A stretch of DNA of 64,000 bases from Rotaria sp. Silwood1. Its lineage: Eukaryota > Rotifera > Eurotatoria > Philodinida > Philodinidae. The DNA lies in the NCBI GenBank assembly GCA_905250075.1, contig CAJNOP010000529.1, positions 66,741 to 130,740 on the forward strand, read 5' to 3'. Shown in pieces: positions 23,269 to 34,100 of the stretch (its first letter is position 1; each line of letters starts with the position of its first letter). A program made the position numbers and the translations under genes. The notes under the pieces are model-generated. The model was not told where the DNA came from and did not search any database. It saw nothing but the letters and a program-made list of their open reading frames with translations.

Positions 23269-23962
23269 AATATATCTCGTGTATATTCGATAAAGAGTTA
23301 TAGATACAAATGAATACTTGACTATGGAAAGAATGTAAAGGGGACTACTTGAAGGCGTAAACAAGGCGAGTAAAACGAACACATGCGTCAATTACGTACG
23401 ATGATAAAAAATAGAACAAGAAGAACAGCAAAATATCATAATAAAACATGTTGTTGTTCTAAACAAAAAACGAAAAACGATAGTTATTCTTCTTAAAATA
23501 AAATGACTGCTGTGTACACATAGTCAAACCTTATTTTGTTCTAACCGTATAGTAGACAGTTATTAAAAACCGCATTATCTCAACTAATGAATATTGTGGT
23601 CCTGCAGATCTCTGTGGTTCGATCAGACAGAACAACTGAAAGATCAAAAGTTGCACTGATTCGTTTTTCATGATTCTTTTTTTAATCGACTGTTATCGGA
23701 AAACATTTGAAGAGGAAAAGAAAATGAATCTTTCAAAAATAAAACTTTCAGAATGTGTATATAGTGCTCGACGTGCCAATCATTTTAGTATGAAAATTTT
23801 TATATTCGATTCTATTTTCATCGAGATACAAATCAAATATTAGATGCTCTCTTGTGCCACCATATAATAACAAAGAAACACATTTCATTTGATAAAACGT
23901 CATGGTGCATCAATATTTCATCCGATTAAAAATTGAATTATATACTGGAATTCGTCATGCAA

Positions 23963-24026
23963 AGGGTGTGGGTAGTTGTCGATGTATCTGTTAATATTCT
24001 TTTCACCCATACCCACACCCACGCCC
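23963..24026. repeat. Telomere-like G/C hairpin 13
   Basis: AGGGTGTGGGTAGTTG, a TATTCTTTTC loop, then ACCCATACCCACACCCACGCCC. It ends about 40 bp before the GPCR exon. Confidence 0.85.
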
Positions 24027-24066
24027 TTCTTTCCAATCGAATCAAAGATCCTTTATATGATTTTAG

Positions 24067-24987
24067 CACCGTTTTTTAATCATCAGTCTATTTAATAATC
24101 TTTGCTCATTAGCAACATTCAAACGGCCTACTCCAAGAAAATTTGGAACTGGTAACTATTTATTAATTGTCACCTACCTCAATCAAATATCGTTAATGTG
24201 CCTGTTCTTCAAGTTTTTCCTAATCATATTCAGATTTTCTGATGTGAATTCATGTAAGACTTTTTCATATCTTCTTTCTGTTTCTACACGATCAACTTAC
24301 TGGCACACAAGTTGGATTATGATTGATCGTATACTCATCGTTCTTTTTCCGACCTCAGTTGCTCTCAAAAGTAGTTTTCGTGCTCTGAAAATCAGTACTG
24401 CTATGTTGATTCTGATTCTTATTATGCACATTCATGAAATAATCTATTACAAGACCATTTCATATTTGACTATCAATTCATTTATTTGTGTAACAAACTT
24501 TGATAATGCTCTGATTTCAATTTATGATCGAATCTCTACTTTCATCAACCATCTCGTTTCATTCTTTATCCAAGTCATTTCCATTACACTTCTTCTTGTT
24601 CTCGTCACTCGCAGTGGAATCAAGACAGCTGGAAATAGAATTACTTTCAGTTAAATGCTGAAACAACAATTTCAGACGCAGAAAGAGCTTTATGTCATTC
24701 CCACAATAATTATTTTCGCTGCTTTGCCTCAAACGATTCTTGCATTCAATCTGGGTTGTACAAAACTGGTTAACTGGCAATGCCATATGCTACTTAGTGT
24801 CTATTTACTTTCTTATTCACCGCAGGTTCTTGGCTTCATTTCCTATGTATTACCTTCTACTAGTTACAAGAAAGAATTCAGTCAAACATTATTTGGAAAG
24901 AAAATTTTCAACTGGATGTTCGAGAAGGAGAACAGTAAACTAGTGATTTCGAAGGCAGCGAGAAAAATAAAAAGTGACATGAACTAA
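24067..24987 (+). pseudogene. Rhodopsin-like GPCR, truncated, with in-frame stop
   Basis: After an acceptor (GATTTTAG) the frame reads LIISLFNNLCSLATFKRPTP (end of TM1 and loop), YLLIVTYLNQISLMCLFFKF (TM2), SCKTFSYLLSVSTRSTYWHT with WIMIDRILIVLFP (TM3 and a DRY-like DRI), then TM4-TM5. A TAA interrupts at 24652-24654, after which the same frame resumes with TM6 (VIPTIIIFAALPQTILAF), TM7 (SVYLLSYSPQVLGFISYVLP) and a cytoplasmic tail. This is a class A GPCR of the sort greatly expanded in bdelloids (peptide-receptor-like). The N-terminus and the first half of TM1 are not found upstream; hairpin 13 lies there. One stop in third-loop sequence could be a point mutation or an error; truncation plus stop favour a pseudogene. 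Confidence 0.7.
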
Positions 24988-25048
24988 CTATTTGGATTGA
25001 TTTATCTATTTTTCTTTCTGTTTTCATGGCTTGTGGTGTTGTAATCAA

Positions 25049-25108
25049 GGGCGTAGGTGTTGGGTGTGTATGTTAAAACATCACTAACAACTACACGCAA
25101 CTCACACT
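25049..25108. repeat. Telomere-like G/C hairpin 14 (weak)
   Basis: GGGCGTAGGTGTTGGGTGTG, a spacer, then ACAACTACACGCAACTCACAC. It is the most diverged member, 62 bp after the GPCR stop. Confidence 0.55.
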
Positions 25109-27074
25109 TAATATATGCTTCGATTATTTTTTTCACTCACTATGATGTTATCTGTTAGAGAGACATACAAACTTTATAATAAGAGATCATGTCTGTATAA
25201 ATGTCTTAGTTAATAAAAAAATAATGAAATCTGAAGACCTATGAAAAATGGTTATGCATTCCTCATCGTCGAAAATTGATCATAAAGAACTTTGTCCGTT
25301 TTGAAAAAAAAAAGGTATATACATAAATAAACTGTTCTTTGTAGATTGTACAGCTTTTCACGCTGCATTTTTTAGTATAGTTTAATTTTTTTAAAAAAAA
25401 CATATTAGATGATGCAAAAATACAAGAAAAAAAAGGCAGCAATGTGTTCTGGCTCTCTGTTATAATTGAAAGTTCTTTACAATGAACGAAAATCCCAAAT
25501 GTGAATTCTAATCAAAGAATGAAAGGAAAACCTACATTTTTTCAAATTAAGCTAGGTTTGAGTAAGATACATTTGAAAAGTCAATATATTTGACGACTAT
25601 GAAGTGCACATGGCACAATTTTTTTTTTTTCTTTCATGTGTATGTATGAAATTGCAAAATAAAATAGACTTTTGATCACAAATTCAAGAAATATGTATTA
25701 TTGTGGCTTTTTTCAGAAGAAAAAGAAAAGAAAATTTTTTATAGCATGAATCGAAACTAGTGATACTCATGTTGATAATTGATCTATCGTCTTTATAGAA
25801 TAAGAAACAAATAGTATTGAAAAAAAGAGATTTTCTCATATTTCTTTACAAAAAAATCAATTTATGTTTGTGACAACCTAAGATCTATGCAAGTCCATTA
25901 TGTACAGAGTAGATTAATATGATCTTCCTATCTTGAAAAAGGTTTGATTCTATATCAGAAAACTTCGATGAGAAGTTTTCTTTTTCGTCTGCTGGATTTT
26001 TTCATAACCTCAACAATATTTTTGCAGAAGTTACTTATAGAACGATAATGCATCTAAAGATATTAATCAAGACAGTAAATTATACATGTGGACGATCAGA
26101 ACTATAACATTGATTTCTACATGTTGTTGTGATAATGCTACTGGCTGTTTTAAATGCAATAGTTTACTATAAACATCAGAAAGTATGTCCCGTTTTAATA
26201 CTCAATGCAGCCAAAATTATTTAAATGTGAAGTTCAAATTTTGCAAGCTTCATTCAACTGTCTTCAGTCTGAAAAAGAAACAGAATGAAAGAGAATACTG
26301 TGCGCGGAGTGTTTTCGTTGCGAACAGCAACGAACGAGAAAAGAGTAAAAATTAAAATCAAACAATATTTTGTGAGATGGTAGTCATTCACATGTTGCTA
26401 TTTCTTTTTGATTGTTTCCTCGTATGTAAGCGAAAAATTATAGCACATGTAAGTAATTAATCATGGACGACAGAAAACTCAAGTAAGTTTTTAAACTTTA
26501 ATGAATGTTGATGTGGAATGTAAGAAAGAGTTCAGAAAACAACTGTTCTTATGCTTCATTCTAATTGGCAAGCTTCTGATCGGCAGGAGGAATGATACAA
26601 CTACTCTTTTGTCATTTTCTTCCTCTTCTACACTTAATGGAAGTATTCGCTCTCTAGTAACCTAAAAAAGAACGTCAGAAAAAAAAAGACAATCATGCGC
26701 TTGAAACAGGTTATAAGCGCTTTAATTGACTGAATTGAAACTAGTTGTTATAGTTATTACATTTTCAATTTTAATTAGCAGTCTGTGAATGTCATTTAGT
26801 TCTCGCTACTCTACACTTGTTCAGTCTTTTCTCGTGCATATAAAGATGATTGAAACTTATCTACATTCGTTGTGTGAACAGTAAGAAAACGAATATTGGA
26901 AATAAGATGAAATCAAGTCAGACTGATAGACTTCACTGCATCGCTACTGATTCAGTAAGAAAACGATGATGACTTTATTAATTAGTTTCAATCGAGTCGA
27001 TTAGAACAATTATTACTTGCCTCGACTGCATCTATGAGAAAAAGTTAAAATCATCTCTCATCAATCGAAAATTC

Positions 27075-27290
27075 CCTTGTGTGTTGATATTGCTATCACC
27101 TGGTACTAATATTTCTTTCCTCGTTCCTCTTTCTTTTTCTCTTATCACTATTGTTCTTTTTTGTATTCATCTCTCTCTCCTGCTGTCTTCTCTATAACCA
27201 TGTGTTTTATGAGAAGTAGTTCAATAACATCATTACCAAAGGGAGCGGTAAGCTATTTTTTCAGTTTGTCGTTACATATAGAAACTGGCA
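27075..27290 (+). repeat. Diverged direct repeat, copy A
   Basis: Shares with 28925-29110, in the same order, TGTTGATAT..TATCA, CCTCTTTCTTTTTCTCTTA, TCTTCTCTATA, TCAATAACATCATTACCAAA and AGTTTGTCGTTAC. Copy B spans about 28925-29110. The function is unknown; it could be an old mobile element or a duplicated non-coding segment. Confidence 0.5.
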
Positions 27291-28924
27291 GAAGATTGTA
27301 GTTCAATGATGTGATACTCTGAAATAGATATTATAAAGTCTTTACCCTCCATGAAACATGTAGGCTTAATAATAACACATCAGAATTAGTGTCTGTGCAA
27401 AAGAAGAGAGTTCACCTTAAAACTGCTAACCCACATTGTGTTTTGTGGCGTCGAAATCATCTTTACTAGTTGTAGCAAAGTAGTATGTTTTATTTATTAA
27501 AATATATAGCAGAACGAGGATAATAAGGATGGTGATGTGAGAAGGAGAGAAGATAAACAACAACTACGGATGAGGTAGAGATCAATAGGAGAGAGATCAA
27601 AGAAGAAAATCGAAGAGGAAGAGAAAAGCTAATGACAAAAATGTACAGAGAGTGAGTGTCATGGAGTACTACCTATTGACGCTAACAAATGATAGCCAGG
27701 ACTACCAAACTTACATTTCTAAATTGAAAGTTGGCCCTTGCCAGAACTAACAACAGACTTAAGTATGGATTCGACAAAGTTCTATAAGCGAATGACATTG
27801 TTACAGAACACCGGTGAACGCACTGAAGGGCGGCTGGTTTTGAGCTGACTGTACGAATATTCTTCATTTTATTTTCCGTTCTTGTTATAACAATCTGATG
27901 TTGTTGATAATGAACATGTTTGTATTTCGGCTGTAGGTGACAAAAGTTCATCTGTTATGTTTACGTAGTCATCTTCAAAGTGACAATCAATGAGGGAATA
28001 ATTATCTGTTATTACCATACGTCTTTCATCGAACTTACTATTGTAATGACAAACGATCCGTGACGATGAAATATTTATTGATTTGCATTATGATTGATTA
28101 AAAAAAAGTAATAGATAATTTACCCAGAATGGTTTGATATAGATGAAAGATATCATCAAGAGTTCTTTTTTTCTTTGATTGTCATAAGAGTACATAAGTT
28201 TTGCTTTTCTTTTCTACTAAGTGGAAACGCTACGTTTGACACGATGTGATGAGAAATATGAATTTTTTTTTTCTATTTCTTAAAGAAGAAAAATAAAAAG
28301 AAGATTGAATTTGTCGAGAATGCGTCTTTTTCTGTAGCACTTTAGTTAGCGCCATGATGCTCCTTTTTTTTCTCAGATTTTTTTTTATATGCGAGGTGTA
28401 AAGCTAATTTGATTGTGAAGTACGAAAAGAAATCATTCTGGATATCATTTATGCGATAGATCCAATTTTCTACATGCTGCGATTTTTTTTGCTTTTTTTT
28501 CTAGTTCATAAAGTAGTTATGCGTTTACTTTTCATATCTTAATGTTATAAAATGTTTTCTGTGTTTTCCATTTGCATTAATTGTTTGTCTATTTCGTGTT
28601 TTATATGAAATGCTGGAGTGAAGCAATTTAAAATGTTAAATGAGCTGTTCTGAATAAGTCATGTTTTGTATATTATTGTTTTTCTTTTTGCCATTACGTA
28701 AATTTTTTCATAATATGTAAACTGTGGAAGTGGTCTCATATATGAGTATGGAAACATGTAATTGAAGTTATGATAAAAAATCTTATTGTTTATTATTTGA
28801 TAGAAGGCAAATGATACACTTTTTGATAGGTTTTGTTCTTCTTTTTTCTCGACACTACTTTTCATTGATTTCTTTTGTTTTCTTCTATATTATAGAGACG
28901 TTTGGAAGCCCCTCTAATCTGAAT

Positions 28925-29110
28925 GCAAGTGTGCGCCGATGTTGATATCATCTCCTGATAGTCTTTATTTTCCTCTTTCTCTTACTCTCTTCTATATATG
29001 CATGTGCTGTGTATGAAATAGACATATTCTGAAGATATGAGGTAACTCAATAAACATCATTACTGAAGGTAACAGTAAACTACTCATCTAGTTTGTTGTT
29101 ACCTCTTGAT
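28925..29110 (+). repeat. Diverged direct repeat, copy B
   Basis: The second copy of the segment at 27075-27290, with TGTTGATATCATCTCCTGAT, TCAATAAACATCATTACTGA and AGTTTGTTGTTACC matching in order. Gaps and substitutions are frequent. Confidence 0.5.
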
Positions 29111-31068
29111 TACTCGAAAAATGTATTTATAAAGAAGACTTGAACATAAATCAACAAGTAAGTTCCCATATGCATGAACTACATTAGAAGTATCAAACGT
29201 TGGAAAATGTTTTTCAATTGTTCATTGACACTTTCATAAATTCAAATTTATTTTGTTTTTCGTTTGAGAAATATATGAACAATTATTCTCTTTGATAATG
29301 ACTTGTAACGGTACTATTCTGTATATTTATCCAATATTTTATTTCCGAGTTCAACTTTTCGGAGTTCTCAGTATTGAAGTCTATTTTTTGTTGATTGTAA
29401 TCAATCCTTCATGAAACTCCTTGCCGTTCTCTGTCTGTATTAACTATTTGAGATATCGATATGCAATGAGTCGTATCATTTGTCAAGGCTACAATAAATT
29501 TCAAAAACATCGTTTTTTGACTTTTTTTATCGTTATTGGATAGAACCCGTCGGTTTACTCATAAAAATGTTGTTTTTGACATGTTCATAAGATACTTTTG
29601 TAGTAAGTCTGAGGAGAATTAGGTTAGAAAAAAGAAAACAGAAAAGTCTACAACAATTGAAATGCGTCAAAAACATCAAGTCTTAGTAGCCTTAATATTT
29701 ATCTGAAATTCTTTTGGTTCTAGTCGTTAAATAGTTAGGAAACGAATTTTGCATGCTTTTTAATAAGTCTTTGATCATCAAAACATCAGTTCGAATAGAA
29801 AGGAACATCATATTCAAAATTGGCACAAAATTCTATATCAATTGGCATACTCAATACTTGAAACTTATTGTCATCTAGTTTCTGTTTCTTACACTCACTA
29901 ACTGTTATTTTCAAATACGGTGATCTCTACTGTTCCTACGGTCAAACTTTGACGAAAATTAGCTACTAAGATTTGATGCTTTTAGACGTATTTCAATTGT
30001 TGTAGAATTTTCTGTTCCATTTTCTAATGTAATTTTCCTCAGATTTACTGCAAAAAACATAGTCTGAATATGTCAAAAGAAACTTCGTTGAAATGTTGAA
30101 TTCGCGGCACCTTAGTCAGTTTTAAGCTGATAAACTTCAAGAATTCTTATGACAGTGGTAATGTTGCCGACGGCTAATCATAAAAAATCCACAAGATTGC
30201 TTTTTTTACTTTACAAAAAATGAAAAATTCCATTTCACACTTAATTAGGCTGTGAGAAGGAAATTCTCTAATGTTCGGAATTTTTTTTCTCGAACTGTAG
30301 CATTTGCAATAAGAAACAATCTCGAAAAGACGAAGCCACTATAATGAGAGCTTTAGAGGCATAGCTCTGTTATTTGTCTATAGTTTTTTACACAATCAAG
30401 AGAACAATTTCTCTTAGCGAAAATGATAGAAAACTGTAGAATTATAACAAATTCTTATTAAAAAAGAAGCTTGTAAAAAACCGAAAAATAAAAACTCAAT
30501 TTCGATGATTTTGAATCGTAATTCTCTGTATAAGATGAACTATTTTTCTGAGATGGTATCACCAGTTGGGAGAAAAGCATAAATGAAATATTCGGTTTTT
30601 TGTAGAACAAAGATCCTCAATGTCTAAAGCTAAACTTTGTTACAATCTACACATTATCTGTGAATATGTTACTGATTAATCAGACAATTCGATGGAATCA
30701 TTTGCTTCATTGTCAATAACAATGAACTCGTGTATAGTATTGAATGTCTTGAGATGTTGCCGCTGTCTTTCGCTAGCCATTTTGTATTATTCGTACAAAC
30801 GTACTCGAAATAGTGGTCAGTGGAAGACAATAAGAGACAGAAAGGGATAGACAACAAATAGGTGCACGCTGAAACAAGAAGATATTGGCACGTGATTGAT
30901 GTTCTACTAAATACTGATTATAAATGGATCATGGAGAATGTAAAAACTGAACTTCATTGTTTTTAGATATCTATTTCAAGACGACAAATGTACAACAATG
31001 GAGCTTTGATAAACAACGGTGCTTCTTTGATCTAAATTACAATTAAAAGCTGACTGCAGACATTCAAG

Positions 31069-32067
31069 ATGTTTATCTGGCGTAAAAGGTTCATAAGTGA
31101 ATTTCGTAAATTAGTTAAAATGTGTTGTGCAACGATAGCCTTCGTTTTGATTTTCGTCTATGTGGTTATTCTGGAACCTTATTGTTTTTTTAAGAGTTCA
31201 GTACATTCAAACGATATCTCTAGCTTTGCTGACTCAAAAATAAAAATTTATGGGCCTCAACGTCCGTCATTCGATAACAAGAGTATCATAGTCATGTTAA
31301 TTCCAAGAGTTTCATCCAAATTAATTCAACGATTGCAACTTCTCGATTCAAATTTTGATGATAACTTCTCAACAAATATACTCTTCCTGTATACAGATGG
31401 TCTGTATGGAGCTGATTTCTTACATTTAACTAAAACGATGAAACGACAAGTTTTGTTTCTTAATGTTGCTCAAGTTTTTAATTTATTTCCTGTCGGATTC
31501 GATCCTTGTAAGACAAAAACATCATATCGTGTAAGAGGAAAGTGGAATTATTTGCTTATGATAAGATTTTGGTTCAAAACTATATTTGAATTACCTCAAT
31601 TACAACAATATGATTATATCATGAGACTTGATGATGACTCAAAAATCTTCGGTCGATGGTTCAATGTTTTTGATGAAATGCGTCTGAAAAATGCAGTTTA
31701 TTTTGCAAATAATATTGATATTGATTTAGAAGAACAATTGCCTGGTACGATGAAAATGAAAACAGTGACATCCGATTATATACAACAATATAACATTAAA
31801 CCAAAACAGTTGGATATGTTAAACAATGCATTTAATAATAAAACTGTTTGGAATTATTATAATAATTTTGAAGTATCAAAAGTTGAATTTTTTCGACGTA
31901 AAGAAGTTCGTCATTGGATCGACGCTATTGATTCTACGCACGGCATTTTTAAATATCGATGGGGCGATGCTGTCTTGCGGTACCTTACGCTGGCTCTATT
32001 TGCTGAAAAACGTGAGGTATTACATAGACCTGACTACAATCTACCATATTGTCATAAATGTCCATGA
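31069..32067 (+). CDS. GT15-like alpha-mannosyltransferase (Kre2/Mnt1 type)
   Basis: An intronless frame of 332 residues with a short cytoplasmic tail, one membrane anchor (about residues 20-37) and a lumenal catalytic region: a type II Golgi layout. Motifs match the GT15 family: YDYIMRLDDDSKIFG (residues 181-195, donor/metal site), NNFEVSKVEFFRRKEV (265-280, where Kre2 has its catalytic Glu) and HGIFKYRWGDAVLRYLTLAL (291-310), ending PYCHKCP. GT15 enzymes add alpha-1,2-mannose from GDP-mannose to fungal glycoproteins and are typical of fungi and some algae, not animals. With no introns, transfer from a non-metazoan source is likely; whether it acts in protein glycosylation here is inference. 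No frame break is seen. Confidence 0.82.
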   Translation: MFIWRKRFISEFRKLVKMCCATIAFVLIFVYVVILEPYCFFKSSVHSNDISSFADSKIKIYGPQRPSFDNKSIIVMLIPRVSSKLIQRLQLLDSNFDDNFSTNILFLYTDGLYGADFLHLTKTMKRQVLFLNVAQVFNLFPVGFDPCKTKTSYRVRGKWNYLLMIRFWFKTIFELPQLQQYDYIMRLDDDSKIFGRWFNVFDEMRLKNAVYFANNIDIDLEEQLPGTMKMKTVTSDYIQQYNIKPKQLDMLNNAFNNKTVWNYYNNFEVSKVEFFRRKEVRHWIDAIDSTHGIFKYRWGDAVLRYLTLALFAEKREVLHRPDYNLPYCHKCP

Positions 32068-32720
32068 CAGACATAATATTACAGTACTCATTCAGAAGTT
32101 CAATGAAAACATGATATGATGCATTTCTATGTTATGGAATAATGATATTTTATTTCACTCATGTTGTTCAATTTATATTCGATAGTATGTATAAAGAGAG
32201 ATATATAAATTGAATTTTGTTATTTGTTACGAGAATAATAATAAGAATAAAGTCAATATGAAATTATCACAACAATATTTACTTTTTCTTGATTAAAACA
32301 GGAGTGTCAAGCTTGAATGTTGAATTCAAGTGTGAGATTCTTTTTCAACTATTCAATAAATGTTGTGCTACCTTCATGCAGTTTCATATCAAGCAAACTG
32401 CGTTTTGTCACACCTTCACTCAATGTAATGCCCATCAGTCAGTATCTGGAGTAGGATCAATAGTCAATTGCATTTTCATCAAATTTTTATCAGTGTTGAA
32501 TATGTGAAGCAAGTAGTTGAGTATTTGAGTTCGCGAATACATGTTTTTCAAGTTTCAAATATTCAATAGTTCCAGTCCAAGCTTACATTTCACTTTTATA
32601 GGATGGATAGAACAATGTTTGATTTATTTTGACATCATAAAAAACGAGCTCAAACGGAAGTCGAGATACCAAAAAAAAATGGAGTTCTTTTTAGATTATT
32701 GAAAATGGTGATCAAACTTT

Positions 32721-32782
32721 GGTGGGGAGTGTGAGTGTAGGTATTAATGTGATGAAGGAAACCTAAACTACACCCACACCCA
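32721..32782. repeat. Telomere-like G/C hairpin 15
   Basis: GGTGGGGAGTGTGAGTGTAGG, a spacer with GATGAAGGAAACC, then TAAACTACACCCACACCCA. It is the last two-armed member, downstream of the GT15-like gene. Confidence 0.8.
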
Positions 32783-32811
32783 TTTTTATCGATAGAAAAC
32801 ATTTCATTTTG

Positions 32812-33350
32812 AAATGTTGAGCATTGGTAAATTGCCGACACTGTTTTGAGCTGAGCCATATTGTGTCAGTTTGACTGTCAGTTGCCCATTCATGACTTCG
32901 ATCTGGTCATAATAGAGAAGTCGAGCGCCAACATCGATTATATAAGTGCCTGCAGCTAGGTAGACAGTCTCTGATCGAGAACATATAAAATGATGACCAC
33001 TAGACATAGGGTTGAACCACCAAGATCGATGACTACCAAATTGCGTCCCATCTGACGAGCCACTTAATGAACCATCATTCTTGTAAAANNNNNNNNNNNN
33101 NNNNNNNNNNNNNNNNNNNNNNNNNNNNNNNNNNNNNNNNNNNNNNNNNNNNNNNNNNNNNNNNNNNNNNNNNNNNNNNNNNNNNNNNACACATGCAATT
33201 ATTGCTAGGCTCTTCATCTTTTGGTATTGTCGCATGGTGTGTCAATGCATAAATTAACGAGAGAACATCCCCAACTGTCGGACGCTGTTTGAGCCCATAC
33301 TTTGGCAATGAGTATGACTTAGTGAGAATAAGAAAATCCTAAAAGGATTC
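32812..33350 (-). CDS. Secreted-type protein gene interrupted by assembly gap
   Basis: Right of the gap the minus strand reads either PKYGLKQRPTVGDVLSLIYA (then LTHHATIPKDEEPSNN) or, in another frame, MRQYQKMKSLAIIAC, which looks like the start of a signal peptide. Left of the gap about 90 codons continue to a TAA near 32804, with beta-strand-like phrases (SRSETVYLAAGTYIIDVGAR and LTVKLTQYG) suggestive of a jelly-roll or lectin-like domain. The family is not assigned. Because the true gap length is unknown, the frame across it cannot be trusted. Confidence 0.4.
33089..33188. other. Assembly gap (100 N)
   Basis: Exactly 100 N in a row, the convention for a scaffold gap of unknown length. It lies inside a probable coding region. 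Confidence 0.99.
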
Positions 33351-33529
33351 TGACCCACGGCGTATTTTTACAGAAATATGATTACCACATATATCTAAAA
33401 AAATGGGATTTCTCACTTTTTCCTCGATTCTATTTTTACTCTGAGAAATTAACATCTGAAAACTTTTCACATGGGATGTGGGTGTGGATCTAGACAGGGA
33501 TACAACAAATCTAAAGCCTTGGCATTTGG

Positions 33530-33916
33530 TGCAGCAAGCTTTGGGTTTAATTTAGACTTGAGTATGGGTTTGAATTTGGTCTTAAATTACTCAAATCTGA
33601 TGAGACTTTGTAAGGTAAAGTACCAAAAGAGAGACGAATTCTAAGCCGTCAAAATTTATATGAAACAGTTTGAGTTTGATATAGATCTAGATTAGGGATT
33701 TCAATTTGGAGTTCGAATACGGTTTATTTTAACATAACTTCAAAGTTGGGGTCATGTGAGTCTAAGACACAAATCCTAACCGTAAACTTAAATCCTAGTC
33801 CAAGTCTCAAATTCCATATCCAAACGATAGTTGCAAGACAAAGTCAAACAAAATCTAAGTCTAGAAGCACACCTAGACCGAGTTCCAAATTTCAGAAACC
33901 AAATCCAAATCTAAAT
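33530..33916. repeat. Degenerate hexamer tract, inverted halves
   Basis: About 33530-33730 is full of TTTGGGTTTAAT/GAGTTTGATATAGATC-type units. About 33765-33916 carries the complementary style (CTAAGTCTAG, CAAATCCAAATCTAAAT). Units are 5-7 nt and imperfect. A single telomere-like half (GGGATGTGGGTGTGGATC) sits just upstream at 33474-33491. There is no gene. Confidence 0.5.
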
Positions 33917-34092
33917 CAGGTGCATGGCCAGGGAGATCACAAGGTACCTGGGCACTCCCTTGGTCAAAAAGTATCTGGAGGGGGAGTACGAGTATAAAGT
34001 CTTTTTAAGAAACAAATATTTATTTTGCTGCTGATGTGCATTCTTCATAATGTGTGGGTAGCACCCTTGAAAAATTCCTTGCTACGTCACTG
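33917..34092. mobile_element. hAT-like non-autonomous element (176 bp)
   Basis: The element is flanked by a perfect 8-bp direct repeat ATCTAAAT (33909-33916 and 34093-34100). The ends CAGGTGCATGGCCAGGGAG and the complement of CCTTGCTACGTCACTG are decayed versions of the CAGTGGCGTAGCCAGG end seen intact at 54224. An 8-bp target duplication is characteristic of hAT elements. There is no coding capacity. Confidence 0.75.
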
Positions 34093-34100
34093 ATCTAAAT

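Larger units (their letters stand above)
25109..31068. other. Gene-poor A+T-rich stretch
   Basis: About 6 kb with many poly-A/poly-T runs and no convincing coding region on either strand. Short open frames (for example 27682-27951 minus, 30669-30857 minus) lack splice context and coding character. It contains the diverged repeat pair listed separately. Confidence 0.5.

Noticed and set aside
23610-23640. Possible tRNA T-arm (GGTTCGATC)
   Set aside because: No matching acceptor stem or anticodon arm could be built around it.
178-25108. CRISPR array from regularly spaced short repeats
   Set aside because: The repeats are hairpins 1-4 kb apart in eukaryotic, intron-bearing DNA, with no cas genes and no uniform spacers.
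27682-27951. 89-codon minus-strand frame in the gene-poor stretch
   Set aside because: No splice or start context, no recognisable domain and composition like its surroundings.
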